This document shows, piece after piece, positions 24,754-31,242 of a DNA stretch of 32,890 nt. Every line of letters begins with the position of its first letter. Position 1 is the stretch's first letter. A program made the position numbers and the translations under genes. Where the stretch lies: positions 1 to 32,890 of the forward strand of contig JAFGEX010000186.1 in assembly GCA_016931355.1 (NCBI GenBank), read 5' to 3'. The DNA is from a bacterium. GTDB lineage: Bacteria; Zhuqueibacterota; QNDG01; JABMRT01. The notes below the pieces were generated by a model, which was not told the origin of the DNA, did not search any database, and saw only the letters and a list, made by a program, of their open reading frames with translations.

Positions 24754-26763
24754 ATGGTGATAAAGGCGTTCCGGATGATCGGCTTTTCGGGAATGGTCAT
24801 TTTTTCATTCGCCTGCTTTGCGGGAGAAAATGGGGTTCAAAGTGCCCAGGAAACGGCTTTCGGGATATTCAACTCCAATTTCAATGAAAAGGGACCTGCA
24901 GTCGCCTATAATTTCAAGGATGATGAATATCTCGTGATTTCCGTTGTGAACGACACCGTTTTCGGCAACCGCGACATTTACGGGCAGTTCGTCCGGTCGG
25001 ACGGTTCGTTGAAAGGCGACCGGTTCCCGATCTGCAGCCATCCAGCCGACCAGGCCTGTCCGGATGTGGCGTACGGCATTGAAAACCAGTATCTCGTCGT
25101 CTGGTGCGACTTCCGTGTGCCCAATGGAGACATTTACGCCGCAAGACTTGACGCCTCCGGCATGAAACTTGAAAATGCGATCACCGTGGCGGATACGACG
25201 TTCCCCATCTGCGATCAGGACAGTGTGCAGCTTCATCCTCGCATTGCGCACAATCCAATGGACAACAATTATCTTGTCGTTTGGATGGATTACCGGAACT
25301 CCTATTTTCCGGGGGATCCATGCCCGTGCGAGCCGGGGCAGGAGTACGCCGGTCTGCCGCCGATCAATACCGATGTATACGGACAGAGGCTGGACATGTC
25401 GGGCCTGCCGATTCCTCCGGAAGAACCGGCGAGCACCAAGGTCAATTTCCCCGTTGCAGTCGACCGCGGCATCGATGAGTATTTCCAAGATGTCGCCTAT
25501 TGCGGGGGAGGCGACCGCCCCGATGAATGGCTCGTGGTTTTTTGCAGATATAATCTCGATTATCAACTGCCTGGAGCCGAGGTTGTTCACGGCGTCCGGA
25601 TCGACGGGAAGACAGGGAATTGGATCGATACATGGGGAAATCTCATTGTGCCGGTGCTGTCCGGGACAACCGGAGCGCAGGAGGGACCGCCCTGGAAACC
25701 GCATTTCCCGATCGGCGCCTCTGAATCGCAAAGCCAGCATGCCCAGAGTCTTTCCCAGGCGAGTCCCCGCGTGGAGAGCAACACCGGCTGGCTGCTCCAC
25801 AACGGCCAAGCCCAGGCTCTGAATCCTTATCCGCTGCCGGAATGCCTGGTGATCTGGACCGAATTTCCCATTCCATCCCGAATCAGGGCTCAGCGGATTG
25901 CGTATTTCCCGGATTCCACGGCATACAGACGGGGACTCAAGACGGAACGAGGCGCTAACGGCATGTTCACGCTCGTCCCGCTGGACAGCATGGGCCGTCC
26001 ATCCGATCCCATCGGTGACTGGATCATCTGGAATAACCTGACGCTCACGTCCGACGATTACCAGCATGATTACGGTAATATTTCGTTCAATCCAATCTCC
26101 GGCGATTATCTCGCCGTATGGGACGATTGGAGCAGGACGGAATGGGATGGAACGTATCCGAACGATGGCCCATACAATGCTCCCCCGGCGGATATCGCGG
26201 GTCGGCGTCTTTTTTTGAATCCGCAAGATTCGAGTATTGTGTTCATGGACAGGGACGCCGCCTGGAAAGCCGGCGATTCTGCACCATTTCTCATCGCGGC
26301 CACACCCACTGACGAAGGGAATTATTCCTATCCAGGGATCGCCTACGGCTATTCCAATGATCAATTTCTGGTCGCCTATGAATGGGAGCAGGACAACGAT
26401 GACCGGGCGATCGACGTGCAGGGCGTGTCGTTCCACGAAGTGCCCACCGCCATTGCATCCAAACAGCCGGGACCAGCGCCGGTTTCTCCCATCCTCGCCT
26501 CCAATTTCCCGAATCCCTTCAATCCGGGAACGTCCATATCGTTCCGCCTCTCATCCGCGGGGCGCACCCAGGTCAGGGTATTCGATGCCCTGGGAAGGGA
26601 CGTTGCCGTGCTGATGGACGAGAACAGGCAGGCGGGCCAAACCGCGGTTTATTGGAACGGCCTGGACGCAGCCGGACATCCGGCCGCATCCGGCGTCTAT
26701 TTCTATGAGATCCGTTCCGGCCTTGATTCAGCCACACGGGGGAAAATGCTGCTCCTGCGGTAG
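24754..26763 (+). CDS. secreted repeat protein with type IX secretion C-terminal sorting domain
   Basis: This 669-residue exported protein has a signal peptide MVIKAFRMIGFSGMVIFSFACFA. The body has repeats of about 45-80 residues with the shared core (P)xVAYxxxxxxYLVVWxDxR followed by DIYGQRLD-like strands. Examples lie at DVAYGIENQYLVVWCDFR, RIAHNPMDNNYLVVWMDYR, DVAYCGGGDRPDEWLVVF, NISFNPISGDYLAVWDDW and GIAYGYSNDQFLVAYEWE. The repeats suggest a beta-propeller. From about residue 583, SNFPNPFNPGTSISFRL to GKMLLLR is a Por/type IX sorting domain, with the FDALGRDVAVL and SGVYFYEI strands. The protein should cross the outer membrane through a type IX system and be anchored or released. The function of the propeller is unknown. 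The start is set by a near-perfect ribosome-binding site. Confidence 0.85.
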   Translation: MVIKAFRMIGFSGMVIFSFACFAGENGVQSAQETAFGIFNSNFNEKGPAVAYNFKDDEYLVISVVNDTVFGNRDIYGQFVRSDGSLKGDRFPICSHPADQACPDVAYGIENQYLVVWCDFRVPNGDIYAARLDASGMKLENAITVADTTFPICDQDSVQLHPRIAHNPMDNNYLVVWMDYRNSYFPGDPCPCEPGQEYAGLPPINTDVYGQRLDMSGLPIPPEEPASTKVNFPVAVDRGIDEYFQDVAYCGGGDRPDEWLVVFCRYNLDYQLPGAEVVHGVRIDGKTGNWIDTWGNLIVPVLSGTTGAQEGPPWKPHFPIGASESQSQHAQSLSQASPRVESNTGWLLHNGQAQALNPYPLPECLVIWTEFPIPSRIRAQRIAYFPDSTAYRRGLKTERGANGMFTLVPLDSMGRPSDPIGDWIIWNNLTLTSDDYQHDYGNISFNPISGDYLAVWDDWSRTEWDGTYPNDGPYNAPPADIAGRRLFLNPQDSSIVFMDRDAAWKAGDSAPFLIAATPTDEGNYSYPGIAYGYSNDQFLVAYEWEQDNDDRAIDVQGVSFHEVPTAIASKQPGPAPVSPILASNFPNPFNPGTSISFRLSSAGRTQVRVFDALGRDVAVLMDENRQAGQTAVYWNGLDAAGHPAASGVYFYEIRSGLDSATRGKMLLLR

Positions 26764-26958
26764 AGCCGCATCTGAGAATGATAAGGCAACAAGAGATCGT
26801 CATAACGATGGATGCCGTTTGGGGTTCTTCCCGAGGCACTGGGCGGAGGAAGATCAGCATCAGGATGTGAAGAGCGGTGATTCATGGAAATCGGCATCCA
26901 GATTCCCGGACGAGAAGGAAAAGAAGTCCTTATGCCGGTTGAAAAAAGTTGGAACTCA

Positions 26959-26984
26959 GCCCCGGAGATTGTCCGGGGCTTTTT
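26959..26984 (+). terminator. intrinsic terminator
   Basis: GCCCCGGA (26959-26966) pairs perfectly with TCCGGGGC (26972-26979) over the five-base loop GATTG, followed by TTTTT. It lies 196 bases after the type IX-sorted protein gene and ends that transcript. The intervening 195 bases contain no convincing gene. Confidence 0.88.
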
Positions 26985-26985
26985 C

Positions 26986-27096
26986 TTTGAATCTGACAGC
27001 GAGCGCATTCCCCTTTAGCTTGCCGCGGGGTAAGCGAGCGAATACAAACAAATTTTTCCCTACAGATCGAAGATTCCCCGCCGCTTGCGGCGGGGA
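26986..27096 (-). repeat. double-hairpin dispersed repeat, copy E2 (inverted)
   Basis: Read on the minus strand this copy follows the E1/E3 order. The first hairpin is a nine-base stem (CCCCGCCGC at 27076-27084 with GCGGCGGGG at 27087-27095, two-base loop). It is followed by AATCTTCGATCTGTA, a spacer, CGCTCGCTTACCCC, and a second hairpin (CCCC 27010-27013 with GGGG 27027-27030). It ends AATGCGCTCGCTGTCAGAT. The 8-base word AGCGAGCG occurs on both sides of the second hairpin (26998-27005 and 27033-27040). It begins directly after the terminator and ends 57 bases before the GAF gene start. Confidence 0.75.
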
Positions 27097-27153
27097 GCTT
27101 TAATCCCGGTTTTCGCATTCAGACCTGCGGGGAGGCATGAAAGGAGCCTGAAA

Positions 27154-27852
27154 ATGCCGAACAACGGTATCCGTATCGAAGTCCCGCCTGCAGTTCTGGA
27201 AAACTGGCAGGAAATCGCGGACATTCTGGCCGGGCTGATCAAAATCCCGGCAGCCCTGATCATGCGGCATACGCATCCTGACATCGAAGTTTTTGTCTCG
27301 AGCCGGAGCCGGAACAATCCCTACCGGCCCGGGGCCAGGGAAATCCTGCACGGATCCGGACTTTATTGTGAAAGGGTGCTGAAGACGCGGGAGAAGCTCC
27401 TTGTGCCCGATGCGCTTTCCGATACGGACTGGAAAAACAATCCGGACGTCAAGCACAACATGATCGCCTATCTGGGCTTTCCCATTCTGCTGCCGAACGA
27501 TGAGCCGTTCGGAACCCTCTGCGTTCTCGACAACAAGCGGAATGAATTTTCAGTCACGCTCGAAAGGCTGATGATACAGTTTCGAAACCTGATCCAATCC
27601 CATCTTGAAATGATCTATGTGAACCAGATTCTGGGCGAAAGGGACAGGAAGCTGACGGATTATCTCGGAGAGCTTCAGACCCTGCGGGGTCTGGTCTCGA
27701 TTTGTTCGAACTGCAAGAACATCCAGGACAATCAGGGTCATTGGATTCCCATCGAGCATTATCTGATCCGGAATCCGGTGGCGAAATTCAGCCACAGCAT
27801 ATGCCCTGAATGTATGAAAAAACTATATCCGGACATGAACGATAATCAATGA
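27154..27852 (+). CDS. GAF-domain protein with C-terminal CxxC...CxxC tail
   Basis: This 232-residue soluble protein starts at ATG 27154, with AAGGAG at 27141-27146 seven bases upstream. Residues 10-165 form a GAF-like sensor: QEIADILAGLIKIPAALIMR, CERVLKTREKLLVPDAL, YLGFPILLPNDEPFGTLCVLD. A short coiled coil follows (NQILGERDRKLTDYLGELQTL). The end reads SICSNCKNIQDNQGHW, then FSHSICPECMKKLYP, two CxxC pairs. That tail is familiar at the C termini of many PAS/GAF and response-regulator proteins, where it probably binds a metal. No kinase, cyclase or DNA-binding domain is attached, so it may be an orphan sensor that works through a partner. The gene is isolated and bracketed by inverted copies of a hairpin repeat. 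Confidence 0.78.
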   Translation: MPNNGIRIEVPPAVLENWQEIADILAGLIKIPAALIMRHTHPDIEVFVSSRSRNNPYRPGAREILHGSGLYCERVLKTREKLLVPDALSDTDWKNNPDVKHNMIAYLGFPILLPNDEPFGTLCVLDNKRNEFSVTLERLMIQFRNLIQSHLEMIYVNQILGERDRKLTDYLGELQTLRGLVSICSNCKNIQDNQGHWIPIEHYLIRNPVAKFSHSICPECMKKLYPDMNDNQ

Positions 27853-27882
27853 TGTCAGACCGCCGGAACAGGTATTGAAGCG

Positions 27883-27992
27883 CCCCGGCAGCGCGCTGCT
27901 GGGGAATTTTCGATCCGTAAGGAAGAAGACTTTTAGATTCGCTCGCTTACTCCATAGCAAGCAACGGGGAATGCGCTCGCTGCCAGATCAAA
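27883..27992 (+). repeat. double-hairpin dispersed repeat, copy E3
   Basis: The first hairpin is CCCC-g-GCAGC-GC-GCTGC-t-GGGG (27883-27904). It is followed by AATTTTCGATCCGTA, a spacer, TTCGCTCGCTTACTCC and GGGGAATGCGCTCGCTGCCAGATC. The orientation is the same as E1 and opposite to E2, and the copy lies 30 bases after the GAF gene stop. CGCTCGCT again flanks the second, more diverged, hairpin region. Confidence 0.7.
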
Positions 27993-28002
27993 ACTCTCCG
28001 GT

Positions 28003-28113
28003 GGCGGGCTTCCAAAGGGATCTGCGATCTGTATCAGGAAAGGGAATTGATACTTCTATGCATTTTCCGTTGCAGGCTGCGGGGGATGCGCTCACGGTCA
28101 TTGTCAAACGGCT
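28003..28113 (+). repeat. degenerate double-hairpin repeat, copy E4
   Basis: This diverged copy in the same orientation follows E3. It has GGCGGGCTTCC in place of the first hairpin arm, then GATCTGTA, TATGCATT (shared with E1), TTGCAGGCTGCGGGGGATGCGCTCAC and TCAAA. The block order and spacing follow E3, giving a tandem pair with a period of about 115-120 bases. The limits are approximate. Confidence 0.45.
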
Positions 28114-28122
28114 TTTTCACGA

Positions 28123-28263
28123 TCAAACCGCTCTGAACGGCGGTTTCATCCCCTCCGCTTTTTTCCTCAAATACTTCTCTTCGTCCGCACTCCGCGTGTT
28201 GTATCTCTCCACCGTCTTCATTTCCCGCTCAAAAAACTTCGGCTGATCCGTATGAATGGCCGT
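28123..28263 (-). pseudogene. remnant of an aldo/keto reductase C terminus
   Basis: The minus-strand frame ending at the stop at 28123 encodes a 45-residue tail that aligns without gaps to the last 45 residues of the aldo/keto reductase encoded at 30046-30996. I count 18 identities, including RY, the EE-x-YL core and AEGM. It lacks the catalytic barrel. The frame upstream (28264-28320) does not match the reductase, and no other part of it is recognisable in 28264-28518. It is probably what is left of a duplicated reductase gene after deletion beside the hairpin repeats. The stretch 28264-28518 shows nothing else I can support. Confidence 0.6.
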
Positions 28264-28518
28264 CCGGCGAAGGCCATGATTCCTGTCCAGGACCGCCTGC
28301 TGCGATTCCGCACAGGACACGGAGGCTGTGTCATTCCGGATCTGAACCGGCGCTCCGGATGAAATTCAGCGAAGGCATTTTCGACCGGCGGCAGGTCCGG
28401 ACTTACGCTCCTTCCGGGGAGAACCGGCGGATGGCACTCCTGCCCGCCGGATCTTCATCCGCGGCACCGCCCAATTCAGGTCAGCTCTCTTGCTCCTTGA
28501 ACGGAACGGCTGCTCGCA

Positions 28519-29757
28519 TCACCTGCCGTACGCCGGAGTTTTTTCCATCATCCGGGACAAAGGCTTGCGCTCCGAAGTGCTCCGGAGAAAAGGCCTCTGA
28601 AATCTGCCGCGTTCCGCCTGCCTGGCCGGGGCGGGTGATGAATACTGGAAACCGTCCAATGTCCTTCGCTCCAGAGACTGGTTCATGATTTTTTCCAGTG
28701 TTTTAACCATGGCCTCGTCCTCGGGCGTGACGAATGTGAAGGCGTCGCCGTTTCGTTCCGCCCTGCCGGTGCGCCCGATGCGATGGATGTAGGCATCCGG
28801 GGTATCGGGCATGTCGAAGTTGATCACATGGGAGATGTTTTCCACGTCCAGCCCGCGCGCCGCAATGTCCGTTGCCACCATGATCTGATAGGTTCCATCC
28901 TTGAATCCATTCAAGGCAGACTGCCTCTGTCCCTGCGAACGGTTGCTGTGCAGGCTCGTTGTTTCGTAACCTTCGTGTTTGATCTGGCGCGCCAGTTTTT
29001 CCGCCCGATGCTTGGTGCGGGTGAAGATCAAGACGGAGCCTGCGCCGGTCACGCGCAGCAGATCCACCAGAAGCCGGGTTTTCAGGTGCTGGGGCACCGG
29101 ATAAAGCGCGTGCGCAACCGTATGCGCCGGCCTGCTCAATCCGATGGCGATCCGTTTGGGATGCCTGAGCGCCTCGGATGCCAGTTCCTCGATTTCCTTC
29201 GGAAAGGTGGCTGAGAAGAGCAGGGTCTGGCGTTTGGACGGGACACGGGCCAATATCTTCCGCACCGAGGGCAGGAATCCCATGTCGAACATGCGATCTG
29301 CCTCATCGAGCACCAACACTTCCACGGATTTGAAATCCACCAGGCCCTGGCCGATGTGATCCAGAAGGCGTCCGGGGCAGGCAACCAGAATTTCAAAACC
29401 GTTTTTCAGCGCATGGATCTGAGGCGCAGGCGACACCCCTCCGTAAACCGTTGCGCTTCGGATGCGAATTCCGGATCCGAATGCCCGGAAGGCGTCATGT
29501 ATCTGTTCAGCGAGCTCCCGCGTGGGGGTGAGAATTAAGGCACGGGTTTTTCCGTGCCGGCCGGCGAGCAATTTCTGCAGGATCGGCAGGACGAAAGCGG
29601 CAGTCTTGCCGGTGCCTGTCTGCGCGGTCCCGATGATGTCATGCCCGGCCAGGGCCGCGGGGATGGCGACTGCCTGCACCGGCGTGGGCATGGAATATCC
29701 TGCCCGCACCGTCGCAGCCAGAAGCCTGGCGTCCAGATTGAATTTTTTAAAGCCCAT
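28519..29757 (-). CDS. rhlE: DEAD-box ATP-dependent RNA helicase, RhlE type
   Basis: This 412-residue helicase has all standard motifs in order: Q-motif region GYSMPTPVQ, motif I AQTGTGKT, Ia PTRELAEQ, II DEADRMFD, III SATFP, V TDIAARGLDV and VI HRIGRTGRA. The tail after the second RecA-like domain is short and basic, fitting RhlE rather than DeaD/CsdA. It unwinds short RNA duplexes in ribosome assembly or mRNA decay. GAAAAAGGAAAA lies upstream of ATG 29757. A good promoter at 29957-29984 implies a leader of about 190 bases, unusually long for this genome segment. The gene stands alone on the minus strand. RhlE rather than another DEAD-box subgroup is a likely but not certain call. Confidence 0.9.
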   Translation of the reverse strand: MGFKKFNLDARLLAATVRAGYSMPTPVQAVAIPAALAGHDIIGTAQTGTGKTAAFVLPILQKLLAGRHGKTRALILTPTRELAEQIHDAFRAFGSGIRIRSATVYGGVSPAPQIHALKNGFEILVACPGRLLDHIGQGLVDFKSVEVLVLDEADRMFDMGFLPSVRKILARVPSKRQTLLFSATFPKEIEELASEALRHPKRIAIGLSRPAHTVAHALYPVPQHLKTRLLVDLLRVTGAGSVLIFTRTKHRAEKLARQIKHEGYETTSLHSNRSQGQRQSALNGFKDGTYQIMVATDIAARGLDVENISHVINFDMPDTPDAYIHRIGRTGRAERNGDAFTFVTPEDEAMVKTLEKIMNQSLERRTLDGFQYSSPAPARQAERGRFQRPFLRSTSERKPLSRMMEKTPAYGR

Positions 29758-29956
29758 TGTTTTTCCTTTTTCAGTTTTTCGCTGCAGAACGACATGGAAC
29801 TGCAGGTTTCCTCCGCCGGCTTTTTGTTCGCCCGGCCGGGAATGAGGTGCATTTCATCACCCGGATTCGTATGAACGGGAATCGGTCTGGGGGGGAATTC
29901 CGCGGTCAACTTCAGGCCCCGCGGTCATGTCGGCGGGGTATCGGGGAGATGTTAAT

Positions 29957-29984
29957 ATGATAAGTTAATAAATAAAACAGTCAA
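29957..29984 (-). promoter_or_regulatory. sigma70-type promoter for the RNA helicase gene
   Basis: On the minus strand TTGACT (29984-29979) is followed after 16 bases by TATCAT (29962-29957), in an AT-rich island between GC-rich sequences. Transcription would begin near 29950, giving a leader of about 190 bases before ATG 29757. That leader contains CCGCGG twice, able to pair. Confidence 0.5.
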
Positions 29985-29992
29985 TTCCTATA

Positions 29993-30032
29993 AAAAAAGA
30001 TGGTTCACAGGCCGGGCCGGCGAGCCGGTCCC
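29993..30032 (-). terminator. possible weak terminator after the aldo/keto reductase gene
   Basis: On the minus strand GGG-a-CCGG-CTCG-CCGG-CCC (30032-30014) forms a stem with a one-base bulge. A run of seven T follows but begins about 14 bases beyond the stem, which is too far for a standard intrinsic terminator. Confidence 0.25.
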
Positions 30033-30045
30033 GCAATCGCGCGGT

Positions 30046-30996
30046 TCATGCCGATTTGAACAACGGTTCCATGCCTTCCGCAGTTTTCTTCAGATACTCT
30101 TCCTCGCCTGCGGTCAGCGGCTTGTACCGGCCTGCCATCTCCACGGCCTTCAGGAAAAACGGGTACTCTCCGGGCGGGATGGCCGCACACGCGCCCCGCG
30201 TCCATGCGAATCGCAGCGCAGTTTCGAGCAGGGGATCCTCTTCGATGGGTCTGTACCAGCATTTTTCATACGGTTTTTCCGCGCCTTCAGGGACGGGGCC
30301 CCGTGCCATGGCCTTCAGGGCCAGGATACCCATACCCTTTTCCTTCGCCTTTTCAAGCACGGCCGGTCCGAAATTTCCCTGATGCCAGCAAACGAAATTG
30401 ACCGGGAACAGGATCGTGTCGAAGTGATAATGCGCCATGGCGAGCAGGGCCGCTTCCTCCGAATGGGCGGAAAACCCGAGGAATCGCGTCTTGCCTTCCT
30501 TCCGTGCCTTTAGGAAAACTTCCATGGCGCCCTTCGGCCCGAACGCTGTTTCCACGTCTTCCCGGGTTGTCAATGCGTGCAGCTGGTAAAGGTCGAAATG
30601 ATCGGTGCGCAGCAGGTTCAGGGATTCATGCAATTCCTTTTCCGCTCCTTCCGCGGACCGCTGAGTCGTCTTGCAGGCCAGGAAGCACTTCTTCCTGTAA
30701 GGCTCGAGCGCAGGCCCCAGTCTTTCCTGCGCGTTCCCGTAAGTCGGGGCCACGTCGAAATAACGGACGCCCCGGTCAAATGCCTCAGCCACGCGGCTTT
30801 CCGCCGTGCCCTGTTCCTCGTTCATCACGATCACGCCGCCGAATCCGATCAGGGTGACGGATTCGCCTGTGTTTCCGAGCAGGCGTTTTCCGATCTGCTC
30901 CGGACTCGTTTGACTCCGGCTGCATCCTGAAAGGTTCATCATCGTCAAGGCGGCACCTCCAGTCAGACTGTTTTCAATGAATGAACGGCGGTCCAT
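30046..30996 (-). CDS. exported aldo/keto reductase with Tat/lipoprotein signal
   Basis: This 316-residue aldo/keto reductase starts at ATG 30996, with AAAGGAGG four bases upstream; the longer frame from 31053 overlaps its promoter. The N terminus MDRRSFIENSLTGGA has a twin-arginine motif, and LSGC at residues 22-25 is a lipobox, so the protein is probably Tat-exported and lipid-anchored. The catalytic tetrad is intact: Asp and Tyr in FDVAPTYGNAQ, Lys in LACKTTQ, His in DLYQLHAL. The C-terminal region with PPGEYPFFLKAVEMAGRY resembles the tail of membrane-associated AKR proteins with a twin-arginine leader. It likely reduces or oxidises a carbonyl or sugar substrate with a nicotinamide cofactor; the substrate is unknown. 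A remnant paralogue lies at 28123-28263. Confidence 0.86.
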   Translation of the reverse strand: MDRRSFIENSLTGGAALTMMNLSGCSRSQTSPEQIGKRLLGNTGESVTLIGFGGVIVMNEEQGTAESRVAEAFDRGVRYFDVAPTYGNAQERLGPALEPYRKKCFLACKTTQRSAEGAEKELHESLNLLRTDHFDLYQLHALTTREDVETAFGPKGAMEVFLKARKEGKTRFLGFSAHSEEAALLAMAHYHFDTILFPVNFVCWHQGNFGPAVLEKAKEKGMGILALKAMARGPVPEGAEKPYEKCWYRPIEEDPLLETALRFAWTRGACAAIPPGEYPFFLKAVEMAGRYKPLTAGEEEYLKKTAEGMEPLFKSA

Positions 30997-31012
30997 TTGA
31001 CCTCCTTTCTGC

Positions 31013-31028
31013 TGTTTCACGTGGAATA
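31013..31028. other. parS-like palindrome
   Basis: The 16 bases match the widely conserved ParB-binding site TGTTTCACGTGAAACA at 14 positions; the left 11 bases are exact and both mismatches are in the right half. It overlaps the proposed -10 element of the reductase promoter, so it could instead be an operator for a local regulator. No parA, parB or other origin-linked gene is visible. Confidence 0.3.
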
Positions 31029-31053
31029 TTCTGATCCTTTTCCGAAAAGTCAA
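31025..31053 (-). promoter_or_regulatory. sigma70-type promoter for the aldo/keto reductase gene
   Basis: On the minus strand TTGACT (31053-31048) and AATATT (31030-31025) are 17 bases apart. Transcription near 31018 would give a leader of about 22 bases containing the strong ribosome-binding site, consistent with ATG 30996 as the start. Confidence 0.5.
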
Positions 31054-31178
31054 GGGAAAATCAAATGCGGCACCCGGTGTAGGGATGTTAAGAAAGAGGA
31101 GTCCGCTTTCCGTTTCGGCTTGCCGGTCACATAAACTGCTCCTCCGTTCCGGTCCTTTGCATCGCGGCTATCCGGCGC

Positions 31179-31220
31179 CATAAAAAAATCCCGCCTTTTG
31201 ACAGGCGGGATTTTTTTATG
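31179..31220 (-). terminator. strong bidirectional intrinsic terminator
   Basis: CATAAAAAAATCCCGCC (31179-31195) and GGCGGGATTTTTTTATG (31204-31220) are exact inverse complements over an eight-base loop, with A and T tracts on the outer sides. It lies 22 bases beyond the stop of the minus-strand gene at 31243, which it should terminate. Confidence 0.92.
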
Positions 31221-31242
31221 GGAGGGGAGATAAAGAGATATT

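Noticed and set aside
24805-26436. Minus-strand open frame of 543 codons
   Set aside because: It is antisense to the type IX-sorted protein gene, which has a signal peptide, sorting domain and perfect ribosome-binding site. The antisense product has no recognisable domain.
26883-27018. Short forward frame of about 44 codons
   Set aside because: It runs through the intrinsic terminator and into repeat E2, so it is not a credible gene.
28359-28688. Forward frame of 109 codons
   Set aside because: It overlaps the 3' end of the RNA helicase on the opposite strand and its composition looks like antisense shadow; no domain seen.
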